NCBI RefSeq assembly: GCF_019097595.1 | Contig: NC_080715.1 | Coordinates: forward strand, 29,533,355-29,597,354 | Direction: 5' to 3' | Length of the DNA: 64,000 bases | Origin: Hemibagrus wyckioides | Taxonomy: Eukaryota; Chordata; Actinopteri; Siluriformes; Bagridae | Shown here: piece by piece, positions 48,301 to 58,510 of the stretch | How the letters are laid out: each line of letters starts with the position of its first letter | How positions within the stretch are numbered: position 1 is the stretch's first letter | Notes under the pieces: model-generated | The model's input: only the letters and a program-made list of their open reading frames with translations | Databases searched by the model: none | What the model was told of the DNA's origin: nothing | Translations under genes and position numbers: made by a program

Positions 48301-48360
48301 CAGGGGCAGTCTGTGTTACAACATAGGGGCAGGACAACATATCAAATGGACGTTTGAGAC
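45330..48360. other. Unique DNA with simple repeats, no gene recognised
   Basis: Simple repeats are (AAT)n facing (TTA)n at 46,517-46,571, (TTA)n at about 47,407-47,447 and a (TTTA)/(TTAC) mixture at 47,555-47,634. The segment 45,850-46,060 is less AT-rich and could be conserved noncoding. No exon is supported. Confidence 0.5.
46517..46571. repeat. (AAT)n facing (TTA)n, hairpin-forming
   Basis: A run of AAT is followed after ATATATATT by a run of TTA, so the two halves can pair. Confidence 0.85.
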
Positions 48361-48362
48361 CT

Positions 48363-48600
48363 TGCAGTATTCATCTCCACCATCCACTTATCCTACACAG
48401 GGTCACGGTGAGCCTGTAGTCCCATTGGGTCTTGTTGCACAGGGTAGAGAAGGGGGGGGCACTACTCAGACAACACATGTCTTTGGATCAGGGAGGAAAC
48501 GCAGGGAGAACAGGGAGAACATGTAAACTCCAGAAACAGGAATCAAACCCCAACCCTGGACAAACATGCTAACCTCCAAGCCACTGTATTTTCGTCCCTT
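48363..48600 (+). repeat. Dispersed fish repeat (family R1), decayed
   Basis: 'TCCACTTATCCTACACAGGG' 'TCACGG', 'ACACATGTCTTTGGATCAGG', 'GGGAGAACATGTAAACTCCA' and 'AAACATGCTAACCTCCAAGC' in R1 order. Confidence 0.72.
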
Positions 48601-48889
48601 CTGCTATTTGAGATCATATGTGTCCTGAAGAGCAACATGAACAGTTAGTATTTTGTGTTTATTGCTGCATATACCCAACATGGAATTTATGTTCATAATA
48701 AAATGCAAGTCTTATTTGCAAACTTGCATAGATGCATTATTAATTTTCAGTGAGAGATGATCTCCGGTTACCAATAAAGCTAAACTGCAAGCATATAGAA
48801 ATCCACTTCTCTGGAAAAAAACCTAGAACGTTCTCTCTCATTAAACTAATTGAAAAGGCCAGTCTGCCCTTACCTTCATAAAAAAAAAA

Positions 48890-49225
48890 ATAATTACTGA
48901 CCCCCGTCGTCTGTTACCGTTAGTTCTGTTATTCTGCTGATTGCTGACTTTAAGCATGAAAAAAAAAAGTCAGCCATTTTGTTTGGAGGTCAAAAAGTCC
49001 CAGCGTTACGGTCGGCCACCACTTTACGACATGCCAGCTGCCACGAGTGCCTGCATTTAATGTGCTGACAAAAGTGAAATATAATTAATGCGACCGCCGG
49101 CTGCGCGGGCTGAGTCACCGCTGCAGTCAGTGAGCTCATTTCACTGTAGGAGTCAATGAGGCCGAAGACGAATGATTTCTCATTGATGTGACAATGGGCA
49201 GGGAGGCTTAACGCAATATTGCAAA
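48890..49225. other. Candidate conserved noncoding cluster
   Basis: CpG-retaining block ('ATGCGACCGCCGGCTGCGCG') with a TGAGTCA AP-1-type site at about 49,111 and a TAATTAATGCGAC segment. There is no coding frame. It stands out strongly from its surroundings. Confidence 0.35.
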
Positions 49226-49229
49226 CGTT

Positions 49230-50596
49230 TGTAAAAAAAAAAAAAAAAAAATCCAGAACGAAAATCCAGAGGTCCCTGAGGGCATTTTGTTATAATTTGT
49301 ATATAAAAAAAAAAAGTGCTTAAGTAAACCGTTCAAATTCAATTTAATCCATAGGTTTAGATAGAGAGGTCAAACAACATGCTTTGATTCAGGTTTATAT
49401 TAATTAAAAGATATTTTATGTGGCACAGTAACAGCATCCGGGGATAACGTACTCACTGAATGAAAGTACGAAGAATCCGTGTTAAATTCGGTTTAAAAAA
49501 ATCTTCTCTTAAATTGCGAATGGATTACATCCTTGCTTCCTTCTGCTTGCTTCTTAATTCCTCTTCAAAACTCATCCAAATTCAACCCATTAAAGTCTTT
49601 CACTGCTATAAGCTCTCTGTCCTAATGAAACAGTGTCGGATGATTGAAACTGAATATGCCTTTTGCTATTTATGCGCTTAGAAGCTAGTCAGTATAATGA
49701 TTCAATCATAACCAAATAAACAAAAACAAATCTCCAGCAGCTTCCCGAATACAGTTTTGTAACCGGGATGATTAATACCGGCACAGAGACGAGCCAGCGT
49801 TTGGTCTTTTTACCTGCAGTAAATTCAAAACACTTCACTTAATGAGAATATCTCGATGTAATAATGGCAATAACTTCACGCTTTTCCTCCACGGTCATTC
49901 CGTAACGAAATTTTGCGTTCCGCTTCGAGAAATAGAAGTGAACCGCAATGCAAACCCGACGTAATTTTTACTTAATACGGTAACTGTAATGCGATTACAA
50001 GAATAAAAAAATACAAGGAAAATAATAAGGTAGCGGTAATGAGTTACTGCAGTTACTGTATTACCCCCTGACACTACTGAAAATTACACAAAATTACAAC
50101 AACTTGAAATGAGAGTGAGTGCACTGTTTTCTAGCCCAAAACAAAGTAGTTGTATTTATTTATTTATTTACTTATTTAGTTAGTTAGTTAGTTAGTAAAA
50201 GTGTGTTCTTCTAGAAAAATAATCAACAACGGCGATGATCGAAGCTAGCGAGTTTCTCTGAAGTAAGAAGACGTTAATTCAAAGAGATTTAGACAACAGA
50301 AATGTTAACACAACCTCAACAGACACTGAGACAATGATGAAGCTTGTATTTATGTGCCACAAGTGACTTTTTCTTCAATTGAAGAGGTGTTACTGATCAA
50401 AGCGAATCAAAGCGAGAACTCATTTCTCAAGTGTCTGTAATAATCTAACATTACCCTAGACTGTAGAACACATACACTAGAATATAGAAATGCTGCTGTG
50501 TCCGTTTGTGGATTTAAAGCTCTATTTCAAGCTAAATCGCAAATAAAATTCTGTACATAATCAGTTTACAATAAATCCGTCTATAGCTGCATCCAA
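49230..50596. other. Unique DNA, no gene recognised
   Basis: Contains a mixed (TTTA)(GTTA) run at about 50,153-50,197. Nothing else is supported. Confidence 0.45.
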
Positions 50597-51100
50597 TGTC
50601 TAGGGTATGAATTTTATGATATCTACAGTCTAGGTTATGAATTTTAGATACTCTGCAATCTAGGGTAAGAATTATACGTGTTCTACAGTATAGAGTATGA
50701 ATTTTAGGTGTTCTACAGTATAAGGTATGAATTCTACATGCTCAAAAGTCTAGGGTACGTGTTCTACGGTCTAATTCTACAGCAGAGAATTAAATTTAAT
50801 GTGTTCTTCAGTCTAGGGTTTGAATTTTATGTGCTCAAAAGTCTAGGGTATGATTATTATGTGTTCTACAGTCTTGGGTGTGAATTTTATGTGTTCTGCA
50901 GACTAGGGTATAAATTTTAGGTGTTCTACTATATAGGGTATAAACTTTCCATGTTCTACAGTCTAGAGTATTCTAGGGTTTGAATTGAACGTGTACTACA
51001 GTCTAAGGTTTGAATTTTATGTGCTCAAAAGTCTAGGGTACGAATTTTATGTGCTCTATAGTCTAGGGTAAAAATTTTATGTGCTGTACAGTCTAGGGTC
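50597..51100. repeat. 30-bp minisatellite
   Basis: About 16-17 diverged tandem units with the pattern GTCTAGGGTATGAATTTTAT followed by GTGTTCTACA. Because the unit is a multiple of three, frames stay open and encode a 10-residue repeat (FYSLGYEFYV-like), which I regard as fortuitous. Variants (ctcaaaag in place of gttctaca) recur in several units, suggesting higher-order duplication. One insertion lies near 50,773-50,800. Confidence 0.9.
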
Positions 51101-51103
51101 CTT

Positions 51104-51298
51104 TTACTCTCACTGCTGCGGCCCGGGGTCGAGTACCGGGCAGGGAACAAACCCACTGAGGCCTTATCTCTTAGAGCTGGTTTTAAGCCTGAATAAAAAA
51201 AAGAAGTGAGGGTTACTTCAGGAAGGGTATCTGGTATAAAACCTGTGCCTAATCAAAATCATGTGGGTTGGTTGATCTGCCATGGTCGAAGTTTAAGC
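51104..51298 (+). mobile_element. tRNA-headed SINE with RTE-like tail (family S3), 5'-truncated
   Basis: It begins in box B ('GCCCGGGGTCGAGTACCGGG') directly at the end of the minisatellite. 'TTAGAGCTGGTTTTAAGCC' and 'CAGGAAGGGTATCTGGTATA' AAACCTGTGCC follow, then a decayed 'GATCTGCCATGGTCGAAG' end. The 57.1-kb copy is complete and gives the order. Confidence 0.78.
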
Positions 51299-51299
51299 A

Positions 51300-53505
51300 A
51301 CACATTTGTAAGATGTTTTGTCCACTGGAATGTTGTCGGCCATCTTGAAAATGTTTTCTCTTCCATCCATCTAATGTCTGGAGTCTGGTAGCCCCGCCCT
51401 TTTCTGATACAATTTGTACTACATAGAATAATATGCAGTGCACAATTTGGGATGTGCCCTTCACTCATGTGAAAGGTTTTCTGAAAGTAATGTTGACTAG
51501 ATGATTGTGTATTAATAATACACACTGCACTAGAGGAAGTACTTTAAGTATGAGCAAGTACATGAGTAATACCTTGAGAAACAGACTAGACTGATTTAGA
51601 TGTCACAGTCTGTTTTTCATCTGTCACTTATCAGTAATTCATGAGACATTTTTCAGGAAAAAAACAAATATATCTGTGCTTGCAATGAGCGAGGGAACAC
51701 ACTGTACCTTTTTTGTACCATTTCCATGAAAGCCTTCAAATTTAAAGGAGCTTGAGTGACTGATTGGGGAAAAAAGCAAATGCGAGAAGAAACCATATCA
51801 AGATAGATCGAATGAGTCGGAGAGAAAGAGTCTAGAGAGATTTGCTAGTGACAGGTCTAAATAGCTGAGCAAGTCATGTAAGAGGATAAAGTAGTGTGTG
51901 TGTGGGGGGCATTATTTTTTTAATATCTTTTTTTTTAATCAGCAAGCAGCCAGACACTCATGCCAGAGATCTGCTGACCCTTTGTCCTGCTTCCATCTTG
52001 ACAAATTAAGAAGCCATATTTTGAACTGTAATGCATTGTCTCATTGACTGTATTTTGTAAAAGCCTGCTTTGATTTGAAATCCAACAACTGAGCTGAATC
52101 GAATGGAGTGCATGCAGAGAACAGGGCAGGAGTATAACGATCACACTAATGATAGGTTAGAGCAAGATTAATGCTTATTTCCTGACATTTAGGTAGAAGT
52201 GGGGAAAATGACAGGGATCACTCAGGAGCTAAAGGAGTTAAAGGAGAAATATGTGACTAAGCAAAAACTGAAGTAATTATGGGCCGGATATGGAGTCAGT
52301 GACTTGAGTCCAAAAGTTACGTCAATATTTAGGGAGAAGGAAATGAAGTGTACTCAAAGCTGGGCTAGACTCCTGCGTAAGTCGATTTTTCTGGACGGTA
52401 ATGTAGTTCACATCTCCAAGGTTGAATGTTGAGTAAAAGAGTGGAGGTTCATTTCTCCGCCACCAGCTTCACTCTGAAAAAAGATAGAAGATGACTAAAG
52501 ACAAACAGCTTTTTTTTTGCTGTCTAATATAATATGATGATTTCTAATGTTATTATTATTATTATTATTTTGATATATTGCATGTCTAAAACTTCAATTT
52601 CTGCATGATATTAGTCTAACCACAGCAGATACGATCTAAACCCTGTGTTCTGGACTTAAACTATACCTATTTCCCTTTATGAGACTGAGACTTGCAGGTT
52701 TTACTCCTAAACAGCACATAAGACTGAAAATTATGTCCGTGATCTGAATATTAATGTGTGAAAGTTGGAGCTGGAGAGTGTTTTTGCTTTATTTGGGTGA
52801 AATAAAAAACAAAACAAACACAAACAAACACTGCACTGTTTACTGCGTTCTAATTATGTTTGATTGAAAATCTGATCACGTAATCTGCTTGTCCTGTACA
52901 CCATGGCTAGTGCACCTATCTAGGTTGAATAAAAGCACATGCAGATACTAATCCCAAATCAGGAGGAGGCAAGGACGATCATGGGCACTAGAAATACACA
53001 GGGAATTAACAGAGCAGTGGCTAAGCTATACTAACCCACAGTGAAAACTATAACAATTTAAGATAAAAGAAGTGTGATATCACTAGCATGACTCATTTAG
53101 TGGTATGAATTATGAACCAGTTAATCATGGTGATAAAATCTTGATAGTAGATTAGATTTATTCAGATATAGGTTACACACTTTTCATTTTCCTAATCCGT
53201 TACTCCAAGCTATCAGACGCTCTTGTTTTTTTTTTTTATTATAGGTTTTGCGCAATTTAATAAAGCCATGGAAATATACTCACATGCAGATAGGAGAAAG
53301 CATATTAGCAGGAAGTGACAGCGAAGCACAAAATATTCGCTTAAAAATCTTTATTAAGGTTTTTGCTAGTGTGGGAAACACCATTTCCAGCTCTGGGGTC
53401 ACCTTTTACTCACAATCTAAGACTCTGTAGAAACTCCATGTCTCTAATTAAGCCTTTAGTAGAGTTCAGCTCATTACCAGCTGACACTGAAGGCTATCGC
53501 TACCC
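51300..53505. other. Unique DNA, no gene recognised
   Basis: Overlapping frames at 51249-51525 (minus) show no known motif. A short (TTA)n lies near 52,550-52,569. Nothing else is supported. Confidence 0.4.
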
Positions 53506-53511
53506 ACATTA

Positions 53512-53960
53512 GGTACAGTTAAGGTCAAAAGTTTATATACTTGTCATCGTCCTGCTGGAAGCCCCAGTTGCAGCAAACTTTCAAAGTGCACCACTTCCTT
53601 TTCCAGGAAAACACTTATAATGCTATATAATGCTACCACCCTCATGCTTAACAGATGGGAGTTTTGGATTAAAAGTCTCACTTTTTTTTTTACTCCATGT
53701 ACAGCACTGATCATTATAGCCAAAGAGCTCACTTTTTTTGTTTCATCTGACCAGAGAACAATCCTCCATAAGGTTGGTGAGGATCAGAAAACCTGCAAAC
53801 AATCTGGCGTTTTTATGATGATCTTGGATCTTTTAGGTCATGATAACATAGGAGTCTCTTGGTGTTCAGTTGAAACTTTCGGCTCATCCCTGGGAGTTAT
53901 TTTTATGTCCCAGAATTTTTAGATTTGCAGAGAATTGGTTCTACGGATGCTTGTGGTATC
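53512..53960 (-). mobile_element. Tc1-like relic (lineage F)
   Basis: The edge 'TACAGTTAAGGTCAAAAGTT' TATATACTTG has the terminal-repeat style of fish Tc1 elements whose ends read CAGTTGAAGTC. Internal phrases such as 'TTCATCTGACCAGAGAACAA' and 'TTTTGGATTAAAAGTCTCAC' suit a decayed, partly deleted interior. No catalytic motif can be read, and the right end is not clear. Confidence 0.55.
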
Positions 53961-54029
53961 TGCAGTTGATTGTAGGATGGAGGACTTGTAAAAGGACTTT
54001 TTGCTGCTCGAAAGAATTAAAGTAACACT

Positions 54030-54452
54030 TTTTAATCAGAGTGTAGCATCAAGTCATTTAAACTCCTGGGATATTGATCTGGTCAGTTAGGTACCAGAGG
54101 GGGTTGTTTCAGCTGCTTTGGTGAAATTAATAACAGGTGCACTAGACAATGAGACAACCCCCATAACAGGTATGGTTTTACAGGTGGAGGACACTGACAT
54201 TTTTTCTGACTGTTTTTCACTAGTTTTGCATTTGGCTAGGGTCATTGTCACTACTGGTAGCATGAGGCAATACCTGGACCCTACAGAGGTTGCACAGCAG
54301 TCCAACTCCACGATGGCACATCAATATGTGCCATTGCCAGAAGGTTTGCTGTGTCTCCCAGCACAGTCTCAGGAGCATGAAGGAGATTCCAGGACACAGG
54401 CAGTTGCTCTGGGAGAGCTGGACAGGGCTGTAGAAGGTCCTTACTAGCTATT
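54030..54452 (+). mobile_element. Tc1/mariner-type relic (lineage E), 5' region and transposase N-terminus
   Basis: After 'AAACTCCTGGGATATTGATC' and 'AGAGGGGGTTGTTTCAGCTG' (5' noncoding part of the element), the plus strand encodes pieces of a helix-turn-helix region. They are RQYLDPTEVAQ, then in another frame 'GCCATTGCCAGAAGGTTTGC' (AIARRFA) VSPSTVS, then 'GAGAGCTGGACAGGGCTGTA' GAAGG. Small deletions break the frame, and the element stops at about 54,447 before any catalytic motif. The plus frame 54118-54447 is a shifted reading of this relic. Confidence 0.75.
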
Positions 54453-54454
54453 AG

Positions 54455-56040
54455 CCAGTCCATATCAGTATAGATATCCAGCATAAAATTTTTCCCCATT
54501 GAGATCTGGTTTTCATAGTGTTTCTTTAATTTTTTTGAGCAGAATATTTAGGTCCGGAGTAGGTCTTACGTAAAGATCATAGACACAGGAAAAGATCCAA
54601 ATCATTTTGAGGATTCAAGTTAAAACATTATTTAAACAAACAAGGAAAAAAAATCAATAGTTTATCACTTAGTCATCTCCAGTCATATTCATTTTTCATC
54701 TTGAGCTCGAATAGCTGACATTTCCAATCCAAGCTGCGTCATCAAAACACTCAGTAGACAGCGGAGCGATCCTAAGCTTTTAGCACAGACATGTAGACGT
54801 ACTGGAACAGAACCCAGGTGGTCTCACTTCAAATATGTATGAAGATCAAAGGTGAATTCACACTTCGAGGGTGGTAACTAGCTGAACATATGTTACTTAT
54901 AATTTCCAGCTGGGGATTATTTTTGAACGTGAATTGCATGTCCATTATTTCCTTCAGACGTTTCTATAAAGAACAAAACAATCGCTTTTTTACTTACATT
55001 GAAACCCTTGACAAATGAAACCTGAGACTAGATTTTTTTTCATTGTTTGTAGTAAATTGTTCACTTACCTTTCCAAAGAACTGATATTTTATTATTATAG
55101 CTTATTTTCTCTCTATATATATGTAAATTAGTCTATTTGACAATGTTTTTTTGCTTTTTTTTGCTCTCTCACCTCGTCTGTCTTTTATTCACCATATTTG
55201 TGCTCTTATTACTTAGAATAAATTCCTACCTGATGTGATATCTCTATATTGAAGTAACGTTACTAATTGATATTTCTTATTTAGCTATTTTAATGAAAAT
55301 TCCCAGAATTGAAAGATTCAGTTTTTATATAAAATGTCAAAGTGTAAATGAGGCTGAAAAAAATAAAAAATATACTGAGAAGCATCAAGGCTGAAGTGGT
55401 GATTAGTAAAGGCTGAGCTTGTGAAGATGAGCCAGTTGGCTTAGAGACGGGTGTGGTAGACAGCAGGGGGTTTTGGGAGTTGGAGGATGTGCTACAGACA
55501 TCTTCAAACATCCACTAGATCTTCTTGGACCTTAAATGATTGAAATGAGAATGATTTTTAAATGATTTTTGAAAATCATGAACACCCTGTTTGTTATAAA
55601 AGCACTTTCTGTACAGTAAAGCAGACTAAAATTCAAATCATAAATCAGGCCATTTCAGAAAATTGCTTGGTCTCCGTGTTCATAATAGTGTGTAATTTTT
55701 TTATGCATAAGGAGAAATACTAAACTCCTGAAAGCCTTAAATGATTTCATTCACATCACTGGGATTTCTGTACTTTTATACAGTGCTGTCAAGTTTGTGT
55801 TTTAACTACATACACAAATTTATGAAAGTTTTGTAAAACCCAGTTGTTTTATCTTAATCTCTTAATCACTTAAGCATAATAAATATAGAATATAGACATA
55901 AAAAACAAGCCCCTTTATAAAAAAACAAGCAAAAAATATAAATATTTAATGAAAAAATGTTATTAGAGCAATAAGTGAAGGACCTGGAATGTGCTATATA
56001 TTAGTGGATCCTAGTGTTCTGCACGTCAGCATCAGCCTGC
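54455..56040. other. Unique AT-rich DNA, no gene recognised
   Basis: The minus frame 55290-55511 contains a hydrophobic stretch but no start context, splice context or family resemblance. No repeat is recognised. Confidence 0.4.
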
Positions 56041-56309
56041 TTTTCCAACATTTACATTCACATTTTTGGCATTTGGCAGATGCTCTTATCCAGAGTGACA
56101 TACAGAAGTCGATGAATACATCAATACTGCTTTGCTAGGTCACAGACTAAGGATACCATGAGTCTAAAGCACTATTGGGACAATTTAAAACATTTTTCGA
56201 AGACTGTCAGTGACTTGGTTGCTCAGAAATTTAGTGGAAGTTCATTCCATTACCTTGGTGCTAGAATATGGAAGGGTACTGATCTGTACCTTCCTTGTAC
56301 CCTGAAAGA

Positions 56310-56512
56310 AGCTGAAGGGATGAGATGAGATTCTTTCCTTCACATATCCCAGCTGAGGAAGTCGAAGTCAAGGCACAGGGGAAGCTATGTTACAGCATGC
56401 AAGGAGCAGAGAGGGTAAAGGGCCTTGCTGGCTTGGCAGTGCTGGGGCTTAAACCCTGACCTGCTGATCAATAACCCAGACCCTTAACCACTTGATCCAC
56501 TCACATTTTATT
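56310..56512 (-). mobile_element. tRNA-headed SINE (family S2) inserted in the LINE
   Basis: In reverse: 'GGATCAAGTGGTTAAGGGTC' head, box-B region 'GGTTTAAGCCCCAGCACTGC', 'CAAGGCCCTTTACCCTCT', then a 'CTTCCTCAGCTGGGATATGT' tail. It lies between the two CTGAAAGA copies together with the S1 SINE that follows. Confidence 0.75.
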
Positions 56513-56666
56513 ATGTTTTGCATTTACATTTACACCATTTTGGCACCATTTTATCCAGATTGAATCTCTCTTTTTTATGCATCTGAGAAATTGAGGGTTA
56601 AGAGCCTTGTCAGGGGCCCAGCAGTGGAAGGTTGGTGGTCCTGTGACCTCAACCACTGAGCTACGG
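56513..56666 (-). mobile_element. tRNA-headed SINE (family S1) beside S2 inside the LINE
   Basis: In reverse: 'CCGTAGCTCAGTGGTTGAGG' head (box A), 'CCACCAACCTTCCACTGCTG' GGCCC, and a tail decayed to 'CTGGATAAAATGGTGCCAAA' ATG. Box B is damaged. Confidence 0.75.
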
Positions 56667-56674
56667 CTGAAAGA

Positions 56675-57000
56675 TGGCGGGATCAGTGGAACAGTGCGAG
56701 AGAATCAGAGGGAGTGAGGTACAGTGTGGGGTGTGGTAAAAGCTTTGAGGTAAAAGGATGCTGGTCTGTTTTGAGCGTTGTAGACAAGCATCAGTGTTTT
56801 AAATCTGTTCCATGCAGCTACAGGAAACCAGTTTGTGGAAGCACAGCAATGGGGTGGTGTGGGAGAACTTCAGAAGGTTCTGGATCATATGTAGGGGTAG
56901 ACCTGACAAGAGCAAGTTTCAGTAATCCATCTCAAAATGATTTAGCACCTGAGTGGCCTGTGTGGATAAAAATGCATTATGATGTTGTAAAGGAGACTCG
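56675..57000 (-). pseudogene. L2-type reverse transcriptase C-terminal remnant
   Basis: Readable minus-strand pieces are DY-stop-NLLLSGLP (56,890-56,925 region), where a TGA replaces the usual cysteine codon, and WFPVAAWNRFKTLMLVYNAQ continuing NRPASFYLKAF (about 56,735-56,830). These match the conserved segment after the catalytic palm of CR1/L2-type reverse transcriptases (DYCNSLL... and HWLPV..RI.FK.L). The active site and endonuclease lie outside the surviving part. The frame is broken by at least one stop and indels, so it is nonfunctional. Confidence 0.8.
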
Positions 57001-57110
57001 GACATGATTGTGTTAAATTAGCAATGTGTAAAGAAAAAAAACGTTGATACAGAAGTTTGTATGGAAATCATCAACCTTGGACATCAATATGTAAAATTAT
57101 ATATGAAGTT

Positions 57111-57361
57111 TAGCGTCCGGGTGGTCCAGCAGCAGGATCCCACACTCTTATTGCCGTGGCCCGGGTTCGATTCCCAGACAGGACCATAACCCAGCCACTG
57201 AAGAGTTAACTCTTAGTGCCGGTCCCAAGCCCAGCTTAAATGGGAGGATTGTGTCAGGAAGGGCATCTGGTGTAAAACCTGTGCCAAATCGAAGCATGCA
57301 GACCAAATGATCTGCTGTGGCGACCCCAAACACGGAGAAGCTGAAAGGTCAACAACAACAT
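57111..57361 (+). mobile_element. tRNA-headed SINE with RTE-like tail (family S3), full
   Basis: Box A is in 'GCGTCCGGGTGGTCCAGCAG' and box B is GGGTTCGATTCCC at about 57,163. Unit body: 'GCCGGTCCCAAGCCCAGC' and 'GTCAGGAAGGGCATCTGGTG'. The tail 'TGATCTGCTGTGGCGACCCC' ends in AACAACAACA. The tail matches the 3' end of the RTE LINE at 17.7 kb (TGATTCGCTGTGGCGACC). Confidence 0.88.
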
Positions 57362-57684
57362 ATATGAAGAAGTTTGATTTCTCTTTCTCATTTGACACTC
57401 AAAGGGTTGATGCTTGACTGATAAACAGAAATCACAATCAATAAATTTCTCTTAATGAAGAAAAAACCCTGACTTGTGTGTCGTACCATATACGTTATTC
57501 ACTTGACAGGGATTTCTTGTGGTTAATGAGTTCATTATGATCACACTCAACAGAGGTTTAAAAAATACTTCATCTTGACAGAATGAAGTTAAAATCGACC
57601 CAGCCATTTCCCCATGAAGCTTTCAGGTGCCAGGTGATTCATTTCAGTGTGTTTATCCGTTCCTTCTGAACAGGAAAAGTATAT

Positions 57685-57840
57685 TTACATTTACATTTAC
57701 ATTTCTGGCATTTGCCAGACACCCTTATCCAGAGCGATGCACAAAAGTGGTTTGAAGTCTTTATCAGTAAATACATTAACACTGGTTCAATAGGTCACAG
57801 ACTTAGGAAACCATCAGTGTATTGTGTTGGGAGGAATTAA
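57685..57840 (-). mobile_element. L2-type LINE 3' end fragment
   Basis: 'ACATTTCTGGCATTTGCCAG' 'ACACCCTTATCCAGAGCGAT' then 'AGTCTTTATCAGTAAATACA' and 'AGGTCACAGACTTAGGAAAC' align in order with 56,050-56,170. Confidence 0.75.
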
Positions 57841-57910
57841 TATATAAAAAAAAAACAAACAAGGAATATAAGAGCTAGTTTAAGTGTTTCAGAAAGGCTA
57901 CTACATATTT

Positions 57911-58092
57911 TTGACATTGTTGAGGTATTTGGATGGTCACCAAGAGAAAATCTGGAGCTTTCATTTTAAAACCAAACAGCCAAAGCTTTAGATAAGGTTA
58001 GGTTTAAGTAAAGCACAGTGCTAATTATCTCCATTTATAGTTATGCTAACAGAAGGCAGATGGTCCTCACAAGGATAGTAAGACAAGTATTT

Positions 58093-58128
<36 letters not shown>

Positions 58129-58140
58129 ATTTTGATGGGG
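57911..58140 (-). repeat. Dispersed repeat R3, member of an inverted pair
   Basis: In reverse it matches 59,897-60,117: 'CTTACTATCCTTGTGAGGAC', then TAGCATAACTAT and 'TTTGGTTTTAAAATGAAAGC' TCCAGATTTTC, ending 'GGTGACCATCCAAATACCTC' AACAATGTCAAAA. It holds a (GT)n tract at 58,099-58,126. Confidence 0.8.
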
Positions 58141-58180
58141 CACAATGACTATTACTATACTATCTATCTGTCTATCTATC

Positions 58181-58325
58181 TTGGGAAGTGGTGGCTCAAG
58201 CAATTAAGGCTCTGAGTCACTGACCGGATGGTCAGGGCTGCCAAGCTACCACTGTTGCGCCCCTGAGCAAGGCCCTCTCTTAACCCTCCCTGCTCCAGGG
58301 TGTGCCATATCATGGCTGACCTGGA
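58181..58325 (+). mobile_element. tRNA-headed SINE (family S2)
   Basis: 'GTGGTGGCTCAAGCAATTAA' head, 'GCCAAGCTACCACTGTTGCG' CCCCTGAGCAAGGCCC, then 'CATATCATGGCTGACCTGG'. It is preceded by TATCTATCTGTCTATC. Confidence 0.75.
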
Positions 58326-58334
58326 ATAAAATGC

Positions 58335-58510
58335 TTTATGGGTGGTAGCTCAAGTGGTTAAGGTGCTGGGTTGTTGATTGGAGGATCGGGGTTGATCAGA
58401 AAATTGTGTTTGATCAAAAGATCGGGGTTGAAGCCCCAGCACCGCCAAGCTGCCACTGTTGGACAATTGAGCAAGGCACTTAACCCTCTGCTCCAGGGGC
58501 ATCTGACCCC
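58335..58510 (+). mobile_element. tRNA-headed SINE (family S2), second tandem copy
   Basis: 'GGTGGTAGCTCAAGTGGTTA' head (box A). It has an internal duplication of the 'GATCGGGGTTGA' box-B region (58,383-58,432), then 'GCACCGCCAAGCTGCCACTG' TTGG and 'CCTCTGCTCCAGGGGCATCT'. It lies about 10 bp after the previous copy. Confidence 0.78.

Larger units (their letters stand above)
56045..57000 (-). mobile_element. L2-type LINE 3' part, split by SINE insertions
   Basis: On the minus strand the right piece (56,675-57,000) encodes the end of a reverse-transcriptase ORF, detailed in the pseudogene entry. The left piece (56,045-56,309) is the 3' end, ending 'GTCACTCTGGATAAGAGCAT' CTGCCAAATG, then TTTACATTC-type repeats. 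The 8-mer CTGAAAGA occurs at 56,302-56,309 and 56,667-56,674, exactly at the two breakpoints, as expected of a target duplication. The element is 5'-truncated. Confidence 0.83.

Noticed and set aside
50597..51100. CRISPR-like array or repeat-protein gene
   Set aside because: Units are contiguous with no unique spacers, the DNA is vertebrate, and the 10-residue repeat frame follows only from the 30-bp unit length.
54118..54447. 109-codon plus frame as a novel protein
   Set aside because: It is a frame-shifted reading of a Tc1-type relic.
57111..57185. A tRNA gene (A and B boxes, clover-like 5' part)
   Set aside because: It continues into a SINE body and LINE-like tail, and the anticodon arm is not preserved. 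The other S1 and S2 heads were rejected for the same reason.
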